Below are positions 17,901 through 28,300 of a stretch of 64,000 nucleotides of DNA, in pieces. Made by a program: the position numbers and the translations under genes. Each line of letters begins with the position of its first letter. Position 1 is the first letter of the stretch. The notes below the pieces were generated by a model. It did not search any database and was not told where the DNA came from. It saw only the letters and a program-made list of their open reading frames with translations. Source of the stretch: Thermoflavimicrobium daqui (GTDB lineage Bacteria > Bacillota > Bacilli > Thermoactinomycetales > Thermoactinomycetaceae); the NCBI RefSeq assembly GCF_003313465.1, contig NZ_KZ845664.1, positions 248,001 through 312,000 on the forward strand, written 5' to 3'.

Positions 17901-19000
17901 GTGGTTTACATCTAGAGACAGGACCGATTATACAAGCGATTGCTATTGATTTTGGGGAAGTTGATACCAACTACCTAATCATGGTTATTCATCATTTGGC
18001 TGTCGATGGTGTATCTTGGCGTATTATTTTAGAAGATTTGGAGAGGGTATATGGACAATTAAAAGAAGGTAAACAAGTTACTTTGTTACGAAAAACAACT
18101 TCTTATCAAGAATGGGCCAAACTGCTACGTAATTATGCTTGCTCAGAGAAGCTTAAGGAGGAAAGAAAGTTTTGGCAAGAACAATTAATAAAAGCAACTT
18201 CTTCGATTCCATTAGACTTTCCTAATCAGTCAGAGAGGAAGAAAGAAGTTGAGCAATTGACCATCGATCTAACTCCAATAGAAACCCAGATGCTATTAAA
18301 AGAAGCACCCAATAAATTACGTGCAAAAGTTCCAGAAATTCTACTTGCAGCTTTGGTGCAAACATTTGTTAAGTGGACAAAACGAGATTCATTCCTTGTT
18401 AATCTAGAAAGTCATGGTCGAGAACTAATTGATGATCGAGTTGATTTAACACGTACAGTCGGTTGGTTTACAAGCATTTACCCAGTATGGATTCATCTTG
18501 GTAGAGCTAAGAGGTTGGAACAAGTATTAGCACGCGTGAAAGAACAACTGCGACAAATTCCTACTAATGGTTTGGGATATGGTGTTTTACGGTATTTAGC
18601 TGATTCTGAGACAATCAAGCAAATGAGAAAGCTTCCAGAAGCAAAAGTTAGCTTTAATTACCTCGGACAATTTGATCAACTGGTAGATGGATCGATCTGT
18701 TTTGATCAATTGGTGCAATTTTACGGACCGAGTGAGGAGCAAGAAAGTATGCGGCCACATATCATCGATGTTGCAGCATTGATCAGAAATGGACGATTAC
18801 AAATGATCTGGACATATGATCAGGCTTACCATCGGTCAATAACGATTAGGAACTTAGCGAATGACTATGTACATTGGATTCAAATGTTGCTTCATCACCA
18901 ACAAGCAATCTTAACTCCAGCCGATTTTTCAAAAGCGAAGGTGAGTCAGACAGAACTGAATAAAGTGTTAGCCAAGCTAGCACAAAAAAAGAAAAAGTAA
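11912..19000 (+). CDS. NRPS subunit 1: half-C, A1-T1, C2-A2-T2-E2
   Basis: Loading and second modules of the assembly line. Residues 1-235 are only the C-terminal half of a condensation domain, starting at LAYWRKVL and lacking HHxxxDG. A1 (about 260-750; TYREL 286, TSGSTG 410, FDASVWE 455, YGPTE 544) has code DAWFLGHVVK, Leu-like. T1 Ser is near 796 (LGGHS). C2 is LCL type with HHIISDG near 987. A2 (FDLSVFE near 1504) has code DLFNNALTYK, matching Ala. T2 carries GGDS, near 1840. E2 runs from about 1899 with HHLAVDG near 2027, giving D-Ala. The tail (ADFSKAKVSQTELNKVL) resembles a COM donor for docking to subunit 2. ATG 11912 follows GGAGGG by seven bases. Domain calls are secure; substrate calls are inference from code. 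Confidence 0.95.
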   Translation: MNLHHPPLSVSQKALAYWRKVLSDATVLQLPTDFPRLANTSYRSATFEKEIPFYLIQKIQQISQEESIEVSVVLFSIFQIWMSRYSGQKDFVVSGSLCEEVENQQSANLLPYRVTYKGNPKFRDWLWKINQLVSETNSHLIDPFSVDLQDLQLESEEYTSFFKIQFVWNESDNFKPLHLSCDLKLSIHVRQDNWVARLTYNQSLWAENTIYRMVKHFERLLQEITDSSDRTIHHIPILTNEEEDLFYKWNQTKMDYPQDRLVYEWIEEWARLCPDRVAVSMDGSVLTYRELNEKANQLARHLRKIGVSPNQFVAVCMERSFELLISLLAILKAGGAYVPIDPKYPNERITYMLRDLGTSVRLTESKVAQKVEELSKECICIDKQWTMISNESTENLKLNHTTDQLAYLIYTSGSTGQPKGVMINHRSLLNLIFWHRKAYQLTEQDRTTLLAGVGFDASVWEIWPTLSAGACLIVPDEEIRVNPIALKEWLIQNEITISFLPTPLLESMLFLDWPKQVKLRKLLTGGDQLRYYRPVDFPVDVINHYGPTENTVVTTAVEVPKGAIHQQKPAIGYPISNTEVYVLDEYLQQVPIGVFGELYVGGAGLAQGYWNREDLTKERFISHPFQKDKKAKLYRTGDIVRFLPDGNLEFLGRMDHQVKIRGFRIELSEIETVLSQHPLIKETLVIPYTEDRTGEKQLVAYIVTSSGQEADWKAFVQSKLPNYMVPTAFIVLESFPLTPNGKIDRQALPTLKDISSQIYIAPQTTLEKEIVDIWSEVLGHKPIGLHDDFVSLGGHSLLAAQIMNRINQRYHLKLPTSMIFEASTVKQLSQVVKERHQDFKEYRSSLQKIERAHSHSFPMSFAQQRLWFLNRFIKNTATYHIPFLLQMKGRLNIMALRQSCDQLVERHESLRTLFKEIEGQTVQIIQNQISFGWIMKDFRMVNNPKEMAMNWIEQEAHAEFDLEQGPLLRISLLRIAEEEWLLLLNMHHIISDGWSMGVLLQELFQQYNAIIQGRKANLSDIPIQYVDYTIWQKKEKFHKQLAYWRQKLANVPVLELPTDHIRPSEQTYHGESYSINLPNRLVQGLKKMSQQEGTTLFMTLLAAFKVMLYRYTGQTDLAVGSPVAGRNHPELEKVIGFFVNTLVLRTQFSGNFRFKELLQQVRDVAIEAYDNQDIPFEQVVHNIQPERSLSHSPLFQVMFGFQDMPEVSESVAGLQVESLGLQQKTAKFDLTLMMYQKQEQLIATFEYSTDLFVESTIQRMAANFITLLEGILDHPECTISHLPLLSQQEQRQLKAWNDNRSMIPHICMHEWFEQQVKRTPDQIAIRSEKEDCSYLELNMRANQLAHYLQSLGVGPEVAVGICMQRSVDLIVGMLGILKAGGAYVPLDPAYPKDRIAYMVNDSQITVLLTEASLLSSLPLNNTRTVCIDRDWPLIDQHSNENGQCQIHPKNLAYMIYTSGSTGKPKGVMIEHHSAVALISWVQQEFVPEELQGVLAATSVCFDLSVFEIFVPLCCGGTVILAENALELPYLSARHQVTLVNTVPSAAKELLKMNGFPESVKVVNLAGEPLPLTLVQHLYQYGVQKVYNLYGPSEDTTYSTYAWIKADEKRSPVIGLPITNTQAYVLDAHLQQVPIGVPGELYLGGAGLARGYLNNPDLTAERFISVSVHDEPVKRVYKTGDLVRYRDDGNLEFLGRTDYQVKVRGFRIELGEIETHLRQHPEVQEVVVVVREDQPDEKKLVAYLVLKDEKEMSINDWRKYLKKRLPDYMIPVAFVILKQMPLTPNGKIDRKKLPAPKWNRSELGMRYQAPQTPLEKDLADIWCQVLNVDNVGVYDSFFALGGDSILSLQVIALANQKGIYLTPRHFFEYQSIAELAKVVAEEEIPIQAEQGVVTGDIFLTPIQHWFFEQSIPNRHNWNQSILMKLHSNIDFSLLQQAWSWVIQHHDTLRLRFAKEKHGFRQWNAAEEKGLVFHRIDGSSIPLSHRQQFLEQERKKAESGLHLETGPIIQAIAIDFGEVDTNYLIMVIHHLAVDGVSWRIILEDLERVYGQLKEGKQVTLLRKTTSYQEWAKLLRNYACSEKLKEERKFWQEQLIKATSSIPLDFPNQSERKKEVEQLTIDLTPIETQMLLKEAPNKLRAKVPEILLAALVQTFVKWTKRDSFLVNLESHGRELIDDRVDLTRTVGWFTSIYPVWIHLGRAKRLEQVLARVKEQLRQIPTNGLGYGVLRYLADSETIKQMRKLPEAKVSFNYLGQFDQLVDGSICFDQLVQFYGPSEEQESMRPHIIDVAALIRNGRLQMIWTYDQAYHRSITIRNLANDYVHWIQMLLHHQQAILTPADFSKAKVSQTELNKVLAKLAQKKKK

Positions 19001-19309
19001 AAGAAATATAGTAGAGTCATCTTAATCAGACATCGGTCACGAAGAGAGATAACCTTATCACTACGGGGCAAGAAGTTCTAAGAGTAGAAGGCACGATGAA
19101 CTACTATAACTTTGATTATCCAATTCGACATGACTGATGGTAGAAACGAGATAGTAAATTCAAAAATGATACATGGTTGAATGAGAGGAAAGTCACAGGT
19201 TAAAAATTGCCCCTTTATTTATAGGGGGCTCTTTCCATGAAATAGGAAATAGGATAATATTGGGAATAGAGCTGAATTTGGATTACTTCAACAGAAAGGG
19301 CGATCAGTC
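19001..19309 (+). other. Intergenic spacer with weak terminator and a repeat relic
   Basis: This is the only long gap inside the synthetase genes. GCCCC (19209-19213) and GGGGGC (19224-19229) form a hairpin with a poor T-run (TCTTTCC), suggesting partial termination or RNA processing. Positions 19061-19084 match, in inverted orientation and with two mismatches in 24, positions 9006-9029 of the hairpin-rich element near the lysine riboswitch. No gene is visible. Confidence 0.55.
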
Positions 19310-22300
19310 TTGCTAACGGAGGAGATTCAAGATTTATACGAACTGACCCCTGTCCAACAAGGTATTTTGTTTCATTCGCTTTATGACAAAGATCTCCAAT
19401 TTTATGTCAATCAAGTCACTTTTACACTAACAGGTACACTCGATATTGAAAAATACCAAATGGCTTGGCACTATGTGGTGAATCGACATCCTGTTTTACG
19501 TACGTCCTTTGTTTGGGAGGAAGTAAAACAGCCTTTGCAAGTGATACTTCGACAAATCGATTTGCCCATTGTTTATGAAGATTGGAGTCCTTTGTCTACT
19601 TCAGTACAGGCTAAAAAGTGGCAGGATCTGCTTAGACAAGATCGTGAAAAAGGCTTTCAATTAGATGAAGCTCCATTGATGAGATTAACGATTGTACAAT
19701 GTGAAGAACAGAAAATTCAAGTGTTATGGAGTTTTCATCATCTGATTTTAGATGGGTGGAGCTTACCCATTTTATTAAAAGAGGTATTGGCTACTTATGA
19801 AGCTGATGTTACTGGAAAAGGTCTTTATTTACCTGAACCCCGACCGTTTAGTGATTATATCGAATGGGTGCAGGAGCAAGATAAAAGACAAGCGGAGCTG
19901 TTTTGGCGTCAATTGTTAAAGGGGTATTCTGAACCGATATCATTACGAGTAGAAAAGTCAAATCCATATTCCGAATCATCATTATTATTGCAAGAAATGG
20001 AATTGTATATTCCGGAAGAAAAGTATTCTCAAATACAAGAAAAAATCCGACAACAACATTTAACAGTGAATACATTGATACAAGGAGCCTGGGCGTTCAT
20101 TTTAAGCCGATACAGTGGTCAGAAAGATGTTGTTTTTGGTACAGCCGTTTCGGGACGTCCTACACACCTACGCGGTTTTGAGTCGATGGTAGGCATGTTT
20201 ATGAATACACTTCCCACCCGCATTCAACTTCCTCAAGCTCAAACAGTGGGAGAGTGGCTACATGGTATTCAAAAGCAACAAGCCGAAATACGAGATTATG
20301 AGTATAGCTCGCCAGCAGATATAGAAAGCTGGAGTGATATACCTAGTCATGCTTCGCTATTTGATTCATTACTCGCTTTTGAAAACTATCCGATGGTTTC
20401 ATTAACTGGTGGAGGAATTAAGCTTACAGATCTAAGGTCGATTGAGCGGCCACATTATAGTTTAAATCTGGTCATCATCCCTAGAGAAAATCTTTTAATC
20501 AAATGGCTGTGGGACCCAAATCGATATACACGTGAAACGATTGAACGGATTTCGCAGCATTTTTTAACACTATTGGATCAATTGACCGAGGATATGGAGC
20601 AGCCTTTATCTCAGATTTCGCTTTTGAATCCCGAAGAACGAATGCAATTACTAGTAGAGTGGAATCAAACCAAAACTGATTATCCACAAGAGATGAGTGT
20701 TCATGAATGGATAAAACTTAAAGCTATACACTCTCCTGATCAGATTGCTGCTGTGGATGACAAAGACATACTCACTTATGGTGAATTAAATCGACGTGCT
20801 AATCAATTAGCACGATATCTGCATAAGAAGGGAATGCATACAGGTGATTTAGTAGGTATTTGTATGGATCGTTCGTTTGAGCTGCTTGTTGCTGTCTTGG
20901 GCGTTTTAAAAGCAGGTGGTACTTATGTGCCCATGGATCCAGCCTATCCAGATGAACGTTTGGCGTATCTGCTTCAGGATTCCCAAGCACGCATCGTACT
21001 TACTCAAGCGGTCTATAGTCAGAAGCTCATGAGAAATCAAGAGCAGATGATTGTTTTGGATTCAATTTGGGATGAGATCACATTAGAAAGTGAAGATGAA
21101 CTGGAGCTTATGACGGAAATGGATCAGCTTGCTTATGTGATCTATACATCAGGCTCTACAGGTCTTCCTAAAGGAGTCCAAATCTCTCATCGTTCCCTTT
21201 TAAATTTGGTGTTTTGGCATATCAGAGAGTATCAACTAAGTAGTGAGGATCGAACAACGTTAATCGCTGGAACAGCCTTTGATGCCTCTGTTTGGGAAGT
21301 TTGGCCAACACTCGTTGCAGGGGCAAGCTTATATATACCAAATGAAGAAACGCGTTTATCTCCTGCCCATTTACAGCAATGGTTGATAAAAAACGAAGTA
21401 ACGATTTGTTTTTTACCAACGCCGATTTTAGAAAGAATATTAGCTCTCAATTGGCCCAAAGAGGTAAAGTTACGCAAATTGCTAACGGGTGGAGATCAAC
21501 TGCGTTACCTTCCACCTCCAAATTTTCCGATTGAGGTCATCAATCATTATGGACCAACGGAAAATACAGTAGTTACTACAGCATGTTCACTTAAAGAATG
21601 TGAGAATATCACAGGAATGCCCCCAATCGGAAGACCGATTGCCAATACCGAGGTGTATGTACTCGATTCTGACCGTCATCCTGTACCTATTGGAGTTCCT
21701 GGAGAGTTATATGTTGGTGGGGATGGTTTGGCACGTGGATATCATCTGAAAGATGAACTGACGAATGAACGTTTTATCCCGCACCCTTTTCGTCAAGAGT
21801 TAGGAGCTCGACTCTATCGAACAGGAGATTTAGTACGGTTTTTACCAGATGGTCAACTTGAATTTTTGGGACGGATGGATCATCAAATTAAAATTCGTGG
21901 ATACCGGATTGAGCTAGGAGAGATTGAAGCCAATTTATTGCAGCATCCTGCTATCAAAGAAGTAGCTGTCATTCCTTATGAGCAGAATAAGGAAAATGCA
22001 TACTTGGTTGCTTATTATGTTTCGGAATATATGCATGAGGTAGAAGAGTGGAAAACTTTCCTAAGTAGCAAATTACCTGATTATATGGTGCCGACTGTTT
22101 TTATTCAATTGGATCATTTGCCACTTACCGCTAATGGGAAAATTGATCGAAAAGCCTTACCTGCTCCTGAAGAAACGATGGTTATAGCCGAGTTCATGCC
22201 TCCACGGACTCCAGTTGAAGAGATCATTTGGGGGATATGGAGCGAAGTATTACATCGAGAAAATATTGGAATTCACCAATCCTTTTTTGAAATGGGTGGT

Positions 22301-25300
22301 CAATCTCTGCTAGCTACACAAGTAACCGCCCGATTAAGTGAGGCTTTTCATATCGAGATACCTATTCGAATCCTTTTTGAAAAGACGACGATTGCTCAGT
22401 TAGCTGAATGGCTCGAGGTAAAACTGCGCGGGGATCACAAGCGAATAAAGCAGGAAGTTAAACAGAGTGATAAGCAAGATGGACCTATTCCACTCTCCTA
22501 TGCACAAAGGCGGCTTTGGTTTTTAGATCAATTAATGACCGATCAAGGTACTTATAATGTCCCATTTGCCATTCGCCTCCACGGTGAGCTAAATGTAGAA
22601 ATCTTAAAGCAAAGCTTTCAGCAGCTGATTCAAAGGCAGTCATCTTTGCGCTTGACCGTTCATGAAATCGATGGGCAAGCGTGGCAACTATTACAAGAGG
22701 AACTCTCTGATTGGTGGGAGTTCTACGATATGCGTGTAGTGCTTCAGGCAGAAGAGGAAGCGATGGAATTTGTAAAGCTAGATGCAGGTCGACCCTTTGA
22801 TCTGACGAATGGTCCGCTGTTTCGTGTACATCTGTATCAAATTAAAGATCAAAGCTGGCTTCTTTATGTCAATATGCATCATATCATCTCAGATGGTTGG
22901 TCCCTTCGTATCCTGCTGGATGAGCTATTTGAACTGTATGAAAGTCAAATACAAGGAAATCAAGCCAAACTTTCTGAACTACCGATTCAGTACGCTGACT
23001 TTGCAACTTGGCAACGCCAGTGGCTACAAGGTGATATTCTTGAGCATCAATTAGCGTATTGGAAACAACAGCTACGAGACGTTCCTGTATTGGAGATACC
23101 TACCGACTATCCACGTCCCTTAGAGCAAACGTTTCGTGGAACGACTTATCGCTTTTCGCTTGGATCTGATCTGTGTCATCGTCTTCAGGAGATTTGTCGT
23201 CAAGAAGGAGTTACGTTGTTTATGACCTTGCTCGCAGCATTTCAAACACTACTCAGTCGGTACAGCGGGCAAGAAGATATTGCGATCGGTAGTCCAATTG
23301 CGAATCGTTCTGAAAAAAGTTTAGAAGGGCTTATCGGATTTTTCGTGAACACGTTAGTTTTGCGGACGGATCTTTCTGGAAGTCCTAGTTTTCGAGAGCT
23401 ATTAGCTCGTGTACGTGAAGTGTCTCTGGGGGCGTATGCCAATCAAGATGTCCCTTTTGAAAAAATTGTAGATGAGTTACAGCTAGAAAGAGATTTAAGC
23501 CATACCCCCTTGTTTCAAGTAATGTTTGCACTACAAAACCTCGATTTAACACTACCACAAGTCGAGGGGCTTACCAGTGAGTGGATTGATGTTCCACATC
23601 AAGTGGCTAAGTTTGATCTAACTTGTAATATAACGGAAATGACCGATGAGCTCATTGTTGATCTGGAATATAATACGGATTTGTTTACAGCTGGAACGAT
23701 CAAGCGGATGGCAGAACACTTTACCCGTATCTTAGAAGAAATGGTCGTTGATCTTGATCAACCAATTACATCTTTTTCACTTTTGACAGAGTCTGAACAC
23801 GATTGCTTAGAGAAGTGGAATCAAACTCAAAAGTCTTATCCCCTACAAGAGGGTGTTCATGAACTTGTAGAAAAGGTGGCAAAGCAATACCCCGGATCGC
23901 CCGCTGTAGTGAGTAGTGAAGGAAGTTTAACCTATAAGGAATTAAATCAACGTGCCAATCAACTTGCGCATTATTTGCTCAAATCTGGAGTTAAACAAGG
24001 AGACTGGATCGGTATTAGTATGGATCGATCTGGTGATTTAATCATTAGTTTACTTGCTACTTTAAAGATCGGAGCCATTTATATACCTATTGACCCAGCT
24101 TATCCGCAGGAACGTATTGCCTATATGTTAGAAGATTCTCAGGCGAAAGTGGTTTTGACCCAATCTTATTTAAAACATCAAGTTCCTAACGGATATAGCA
24201 TCATTGTGTTGGATCAAGCTACACAAGCTATCGAACAAGAAAGTATAAAAGATCTCCATACACCACTGGATCCAGAGCAGTTGGCTTATGTAATTTATAC
24301 ATCAGGATCAACAGGAAAGCCCAAAGGAGTAATGATTCGTCATCGTTCGCTACTTAATCTTGTGTTTTGGCATATAGGGGAATATAAGCTTACTACACAA
24401 GATCGGTGTACATTATTGGCTGGAGTGGCTTTTGATGCTTCTGTTTGGGAGATTTGGCCTGCACTCGCTTCTGGAGCGACCCTTTATATTCCTGATGAGG
24501 GAACTCGCCTATCTCCAGTCGATCTTCGCAATTGGTTAATTGAACAGAAGATTACAGTTAGCTTTATCCCTACTCCATTATTGGAAAAATTACTGGTTTT
24601 AAAATGGCCGAGATCGATGTCACTGCGTAAATTTCTGACAGGTGGGGATCAATTAAGAGTTTATCCACCACGTGATTTCCCAGCTGATGTCATTAATCAT
24701 TATGGACCAACTGAAAATACAGTGGTAACTACGTCCGCACCGGTGCTAAGGGAAGGTAACCAAGATCGATTACCGGTGATTGGTAAACCGATTGATAATA
24801 CAGAAGTGTACGTGTTAGATGCTTATCGAAAGCAAGTTCCCATTGGTGTTCCGGGAGAGCTTTATATCAGTGGTGAGGGAATTTCCTTAGGATATTTAAA
24901 TCGTCCTGAACTGACAGAAAAGCACTTTATTCCGCATTTATTCAAGGCTGATACATCCGCTCGCTTATATAAAACAGGGGATTTGGTACGGTTTTTACCA
25001 GATGGTCAACTTGAGTTTTTAGGAAGGATCGATCAGCAAGTTAAAATACGTGGCTTTCGAATTGAACTGGGAGAGATTGAAGCGATCTTAGCTGAATATG
25101 ATGTAATCAAAGAAGTAGTCGTGATAGCAAGAGAGGATCAACCAGGAGAGAAACGCCTTGTTGCTTATGTAGTCATCAAACAGGAAGAGACATTTTCAAC
25201 CTACGATTGCAGGCGCTATCTTAAGAAGCATTTGCCAGAGTATATGATTCCCACAGCTTTTGTAGTCATCGATGCTCTTCCACTTACTGCTAATGGCAAA

Positions 25301-28300
25301 ATCGACCGCAAAGCACTACCAGCTCCATCATATGAAGGAACACTTGAATCACGAAAGTATGTAGCAGCAAGAAATCCTATTGAACAGATCTTTGTAAAGA
25401 TTTGGCAGCAAATTTTAGGGGTAAAACGCATTGGAATTCATGATAACTTTTTTGCTTTGGGTGGGGATTCGATTTTAAGTATCCAAATTGTGTCCAAAGC
25501 GAAACAACAAGGATTAAAAATCACACCCAAACAGCTGTTTGAAAATCAAACCATTGCTGAGCTTGCATTAGTAGCAAAGCACGAAAATCAAGTAGAAGCA
25601 GAACAGGGAATCTTGACCGGAAAAGTACCTTTGACTCCAATCCAGCATTGGTTCTGGGAGCAAAAAGTTGTCAATCGTCACCATTGGAATCAATCAGTAT
25701 TGTTAGAGGTGAAAGAGCGATTAGAACCAGATTTACTGATGCAAACATTGCAGGAGCTACTTACTCATCATGATGCCTTACGATTACGTTTTGTTGAAAA
25801 GGATGGGGTAGTAGAGCAAAGTTATCAGACAACTGAAAACAGTGTTCCATTTCGTTATATCAACTTGGAAAAGTATACACCGACGATACAAAGTCAGTTG
25901 ATCGAACAAATTTCGGCAGATGTACAAAGCAGTTTAGATATCACACGTGGTCCGATTTTGTGGATGGTTTACTTTGATTTAGGTGCTAAGGTTCCAGGGC
26001 GTCTATTATGGGTTATCCATCATTTAGTAGTCGATGGGGTATCATGGCGGATTTTGCTTGAAGACTTAGAGACCGTTTATTACCAGTTAAAACAGAGAAA
26101 GCCAGTTCAATTCCCAGCAAAAACGTCTTCACTCCAACAATGGATGGACGTATTGTACGATGAAGCAAAATCAGAAGAGACGAAGCAAGAGCTTGATTAT
26201 TGGTTAACTTGGATTGAGAAGGATCTACTTCCTTTACCTGTGGACTATTCTTATGGAGAAAACACAGAGAAATCGGTACGCAAAGTGACATGTCAGTTAA
26301 GTAAAGAGGAAACACGTGTGTTGCTACAAGATGTACCTCAAGCGTATCGAACACAAATGAATGAGGTTCTTCTTACAGCACTAGCACAAGCAATCAATCA
26401 ATGGACCAAACAATCAGCAATCTGTGTCCATATAGAAGGACATGGGCGAGAAGAGCTTCATCCAAGTATCGATTTATCTCGAACGGTGGGTTGGCTTACG
26501 AGTTTGTATCCTGTTTGTGTTGATCTAACTGATCAAGTAACCATTTATCAACGATTAAAAACGGTAAAAGAGCAGGTTCGCCAGATTCCAAGACGCGGAA
26601 TTGGATATGGTCTATTACGATATTTACACTCTGATCCAACCATTAAAGCGAAGCTTGCCCCCATGTCGCCAGAGATCAGTTTCAACTACTTGGGGCAGCT
26701 GGATGGCACGATTTCACGGGGAGCACTATTTCAAGGAGAAGCACCTGAAGATCGTGGTAAGCATATGGATGGTAACTCGATTCGACCGCATCTTCTTGAT
26801 GTAGTAGGGGCTATTATGAATGAAAAGTTACAGATGACTTTCTGGTATAGCGAAGCAATGCATCGACAGGAGACGATTGAGCAGTTGGCCTCCGATTTTA
26901 TAACAGCGATCAGAGATATCATCGCCCATCGCTCATCACCCGAAGCAGGTGGTTATATCCCCTCCGATTTTCCGCTTGCTGAGCTTTCACAACAGGAACT
27001 AGAGCAGTACTTGGGTGAAAGCCGTCAGATCGAAGATGTATACCCACTCTCTCCTCTACAGCAAGGGTTGTTGTTTCATACTTTGTATGGAGAGGAATCA
27101 GGGGATTATGTGGTTCAGATGTTGCTTACTTTTCAAGGGAAGTTAGATCCGGTTGCATTTGAAAAAGCTTGGCAAACAGTAATGAATCATTATGAAATTT
27201 TACGAGCTTATGTGATTTGGAAAGGTCTTAAAACTCCTCATCAAGTGATTGCTGGTGAAGTACCCGTACCCATTCAGTTGGTAGACTTGTCCCGTTATAC
27301 TCCTGAAGAGCAAGAGCAGAAAATACAAGCATTTCTGGAAGCAGATCGCAAGCAAGGCTTTTCTTTAGATCAAGCTCCACTCATGCGGTTAACACTTTTT
27401 CAAAAAGGGATAGAAAGCTATCAACTCGCTTGGAGTTATCATCATGTTATTTTGGATGGCTGGAGTATGCCACTTGTGATCGAAGATCTACTCCGTAGTT
27501 ACGATGGATGGATAAGTGATTCAAGTTTTCAACTTCAGGAAGTTCGTCCATATAAAAACTACATTCAGTGGCTTAAACAGCAAGATTTGGCTGAAGCTGA
27601 AGCATTTTGGCGCAAAAAGCTTCAAGGGTATACGACACCACTTTCTCTACCTATTGAAAAGGTGCAAGCAGAGTCCGTTCCTCCAGATCCTAAGCAAAAA
27701 GTGTTTTCCCTGTCAAAAGAGTTAACGAACGAACTACAAGCATTTGCTCGTCAAAATCACCTAACCTTAAACACGTTAATTCAGGGAGCATGGGCCTTGC
27801 TACTTAGCCGTTATAGTGGAGAAAGGGATCTGGTATATGGGGCAACCGGTTCAGGTCGGCCCGCTGAACTCACGGGAATTGAGAAAATGGTAGGACTGTT
27901 TATTAACTCTTTACCTGTTCGTGTGTATCTTCCAACTGAAGAGTCTATTTTAAACTGGCTACAAAATTTGCAACAGGAACATTTGGAAATGCGACAATTT
28001 GAATATACCCCTCTATTAGATATTCAAGGATGGAGCGAACTGTCGCGGGGAGTTAATCTGTTCGACTACATGTATGTATTTGAAAATTATCCAGTTGGGG
28101 ACTTCATGGAGGAAACACAGGGTGAATTGCAACTAACACAAATAGATGGTAGTGAACAGGTAAATTATCCATTGGCACTCGTTGTCGCACCTGGTAAACA
28201 AGTATGGATGAAATGGTTATACGACCAAAATCGCTTTACGAATGAAACGATTGAGCAAATGAGTCGGCACTTAGAGATTTTGCTAAGACGTATGATCGAT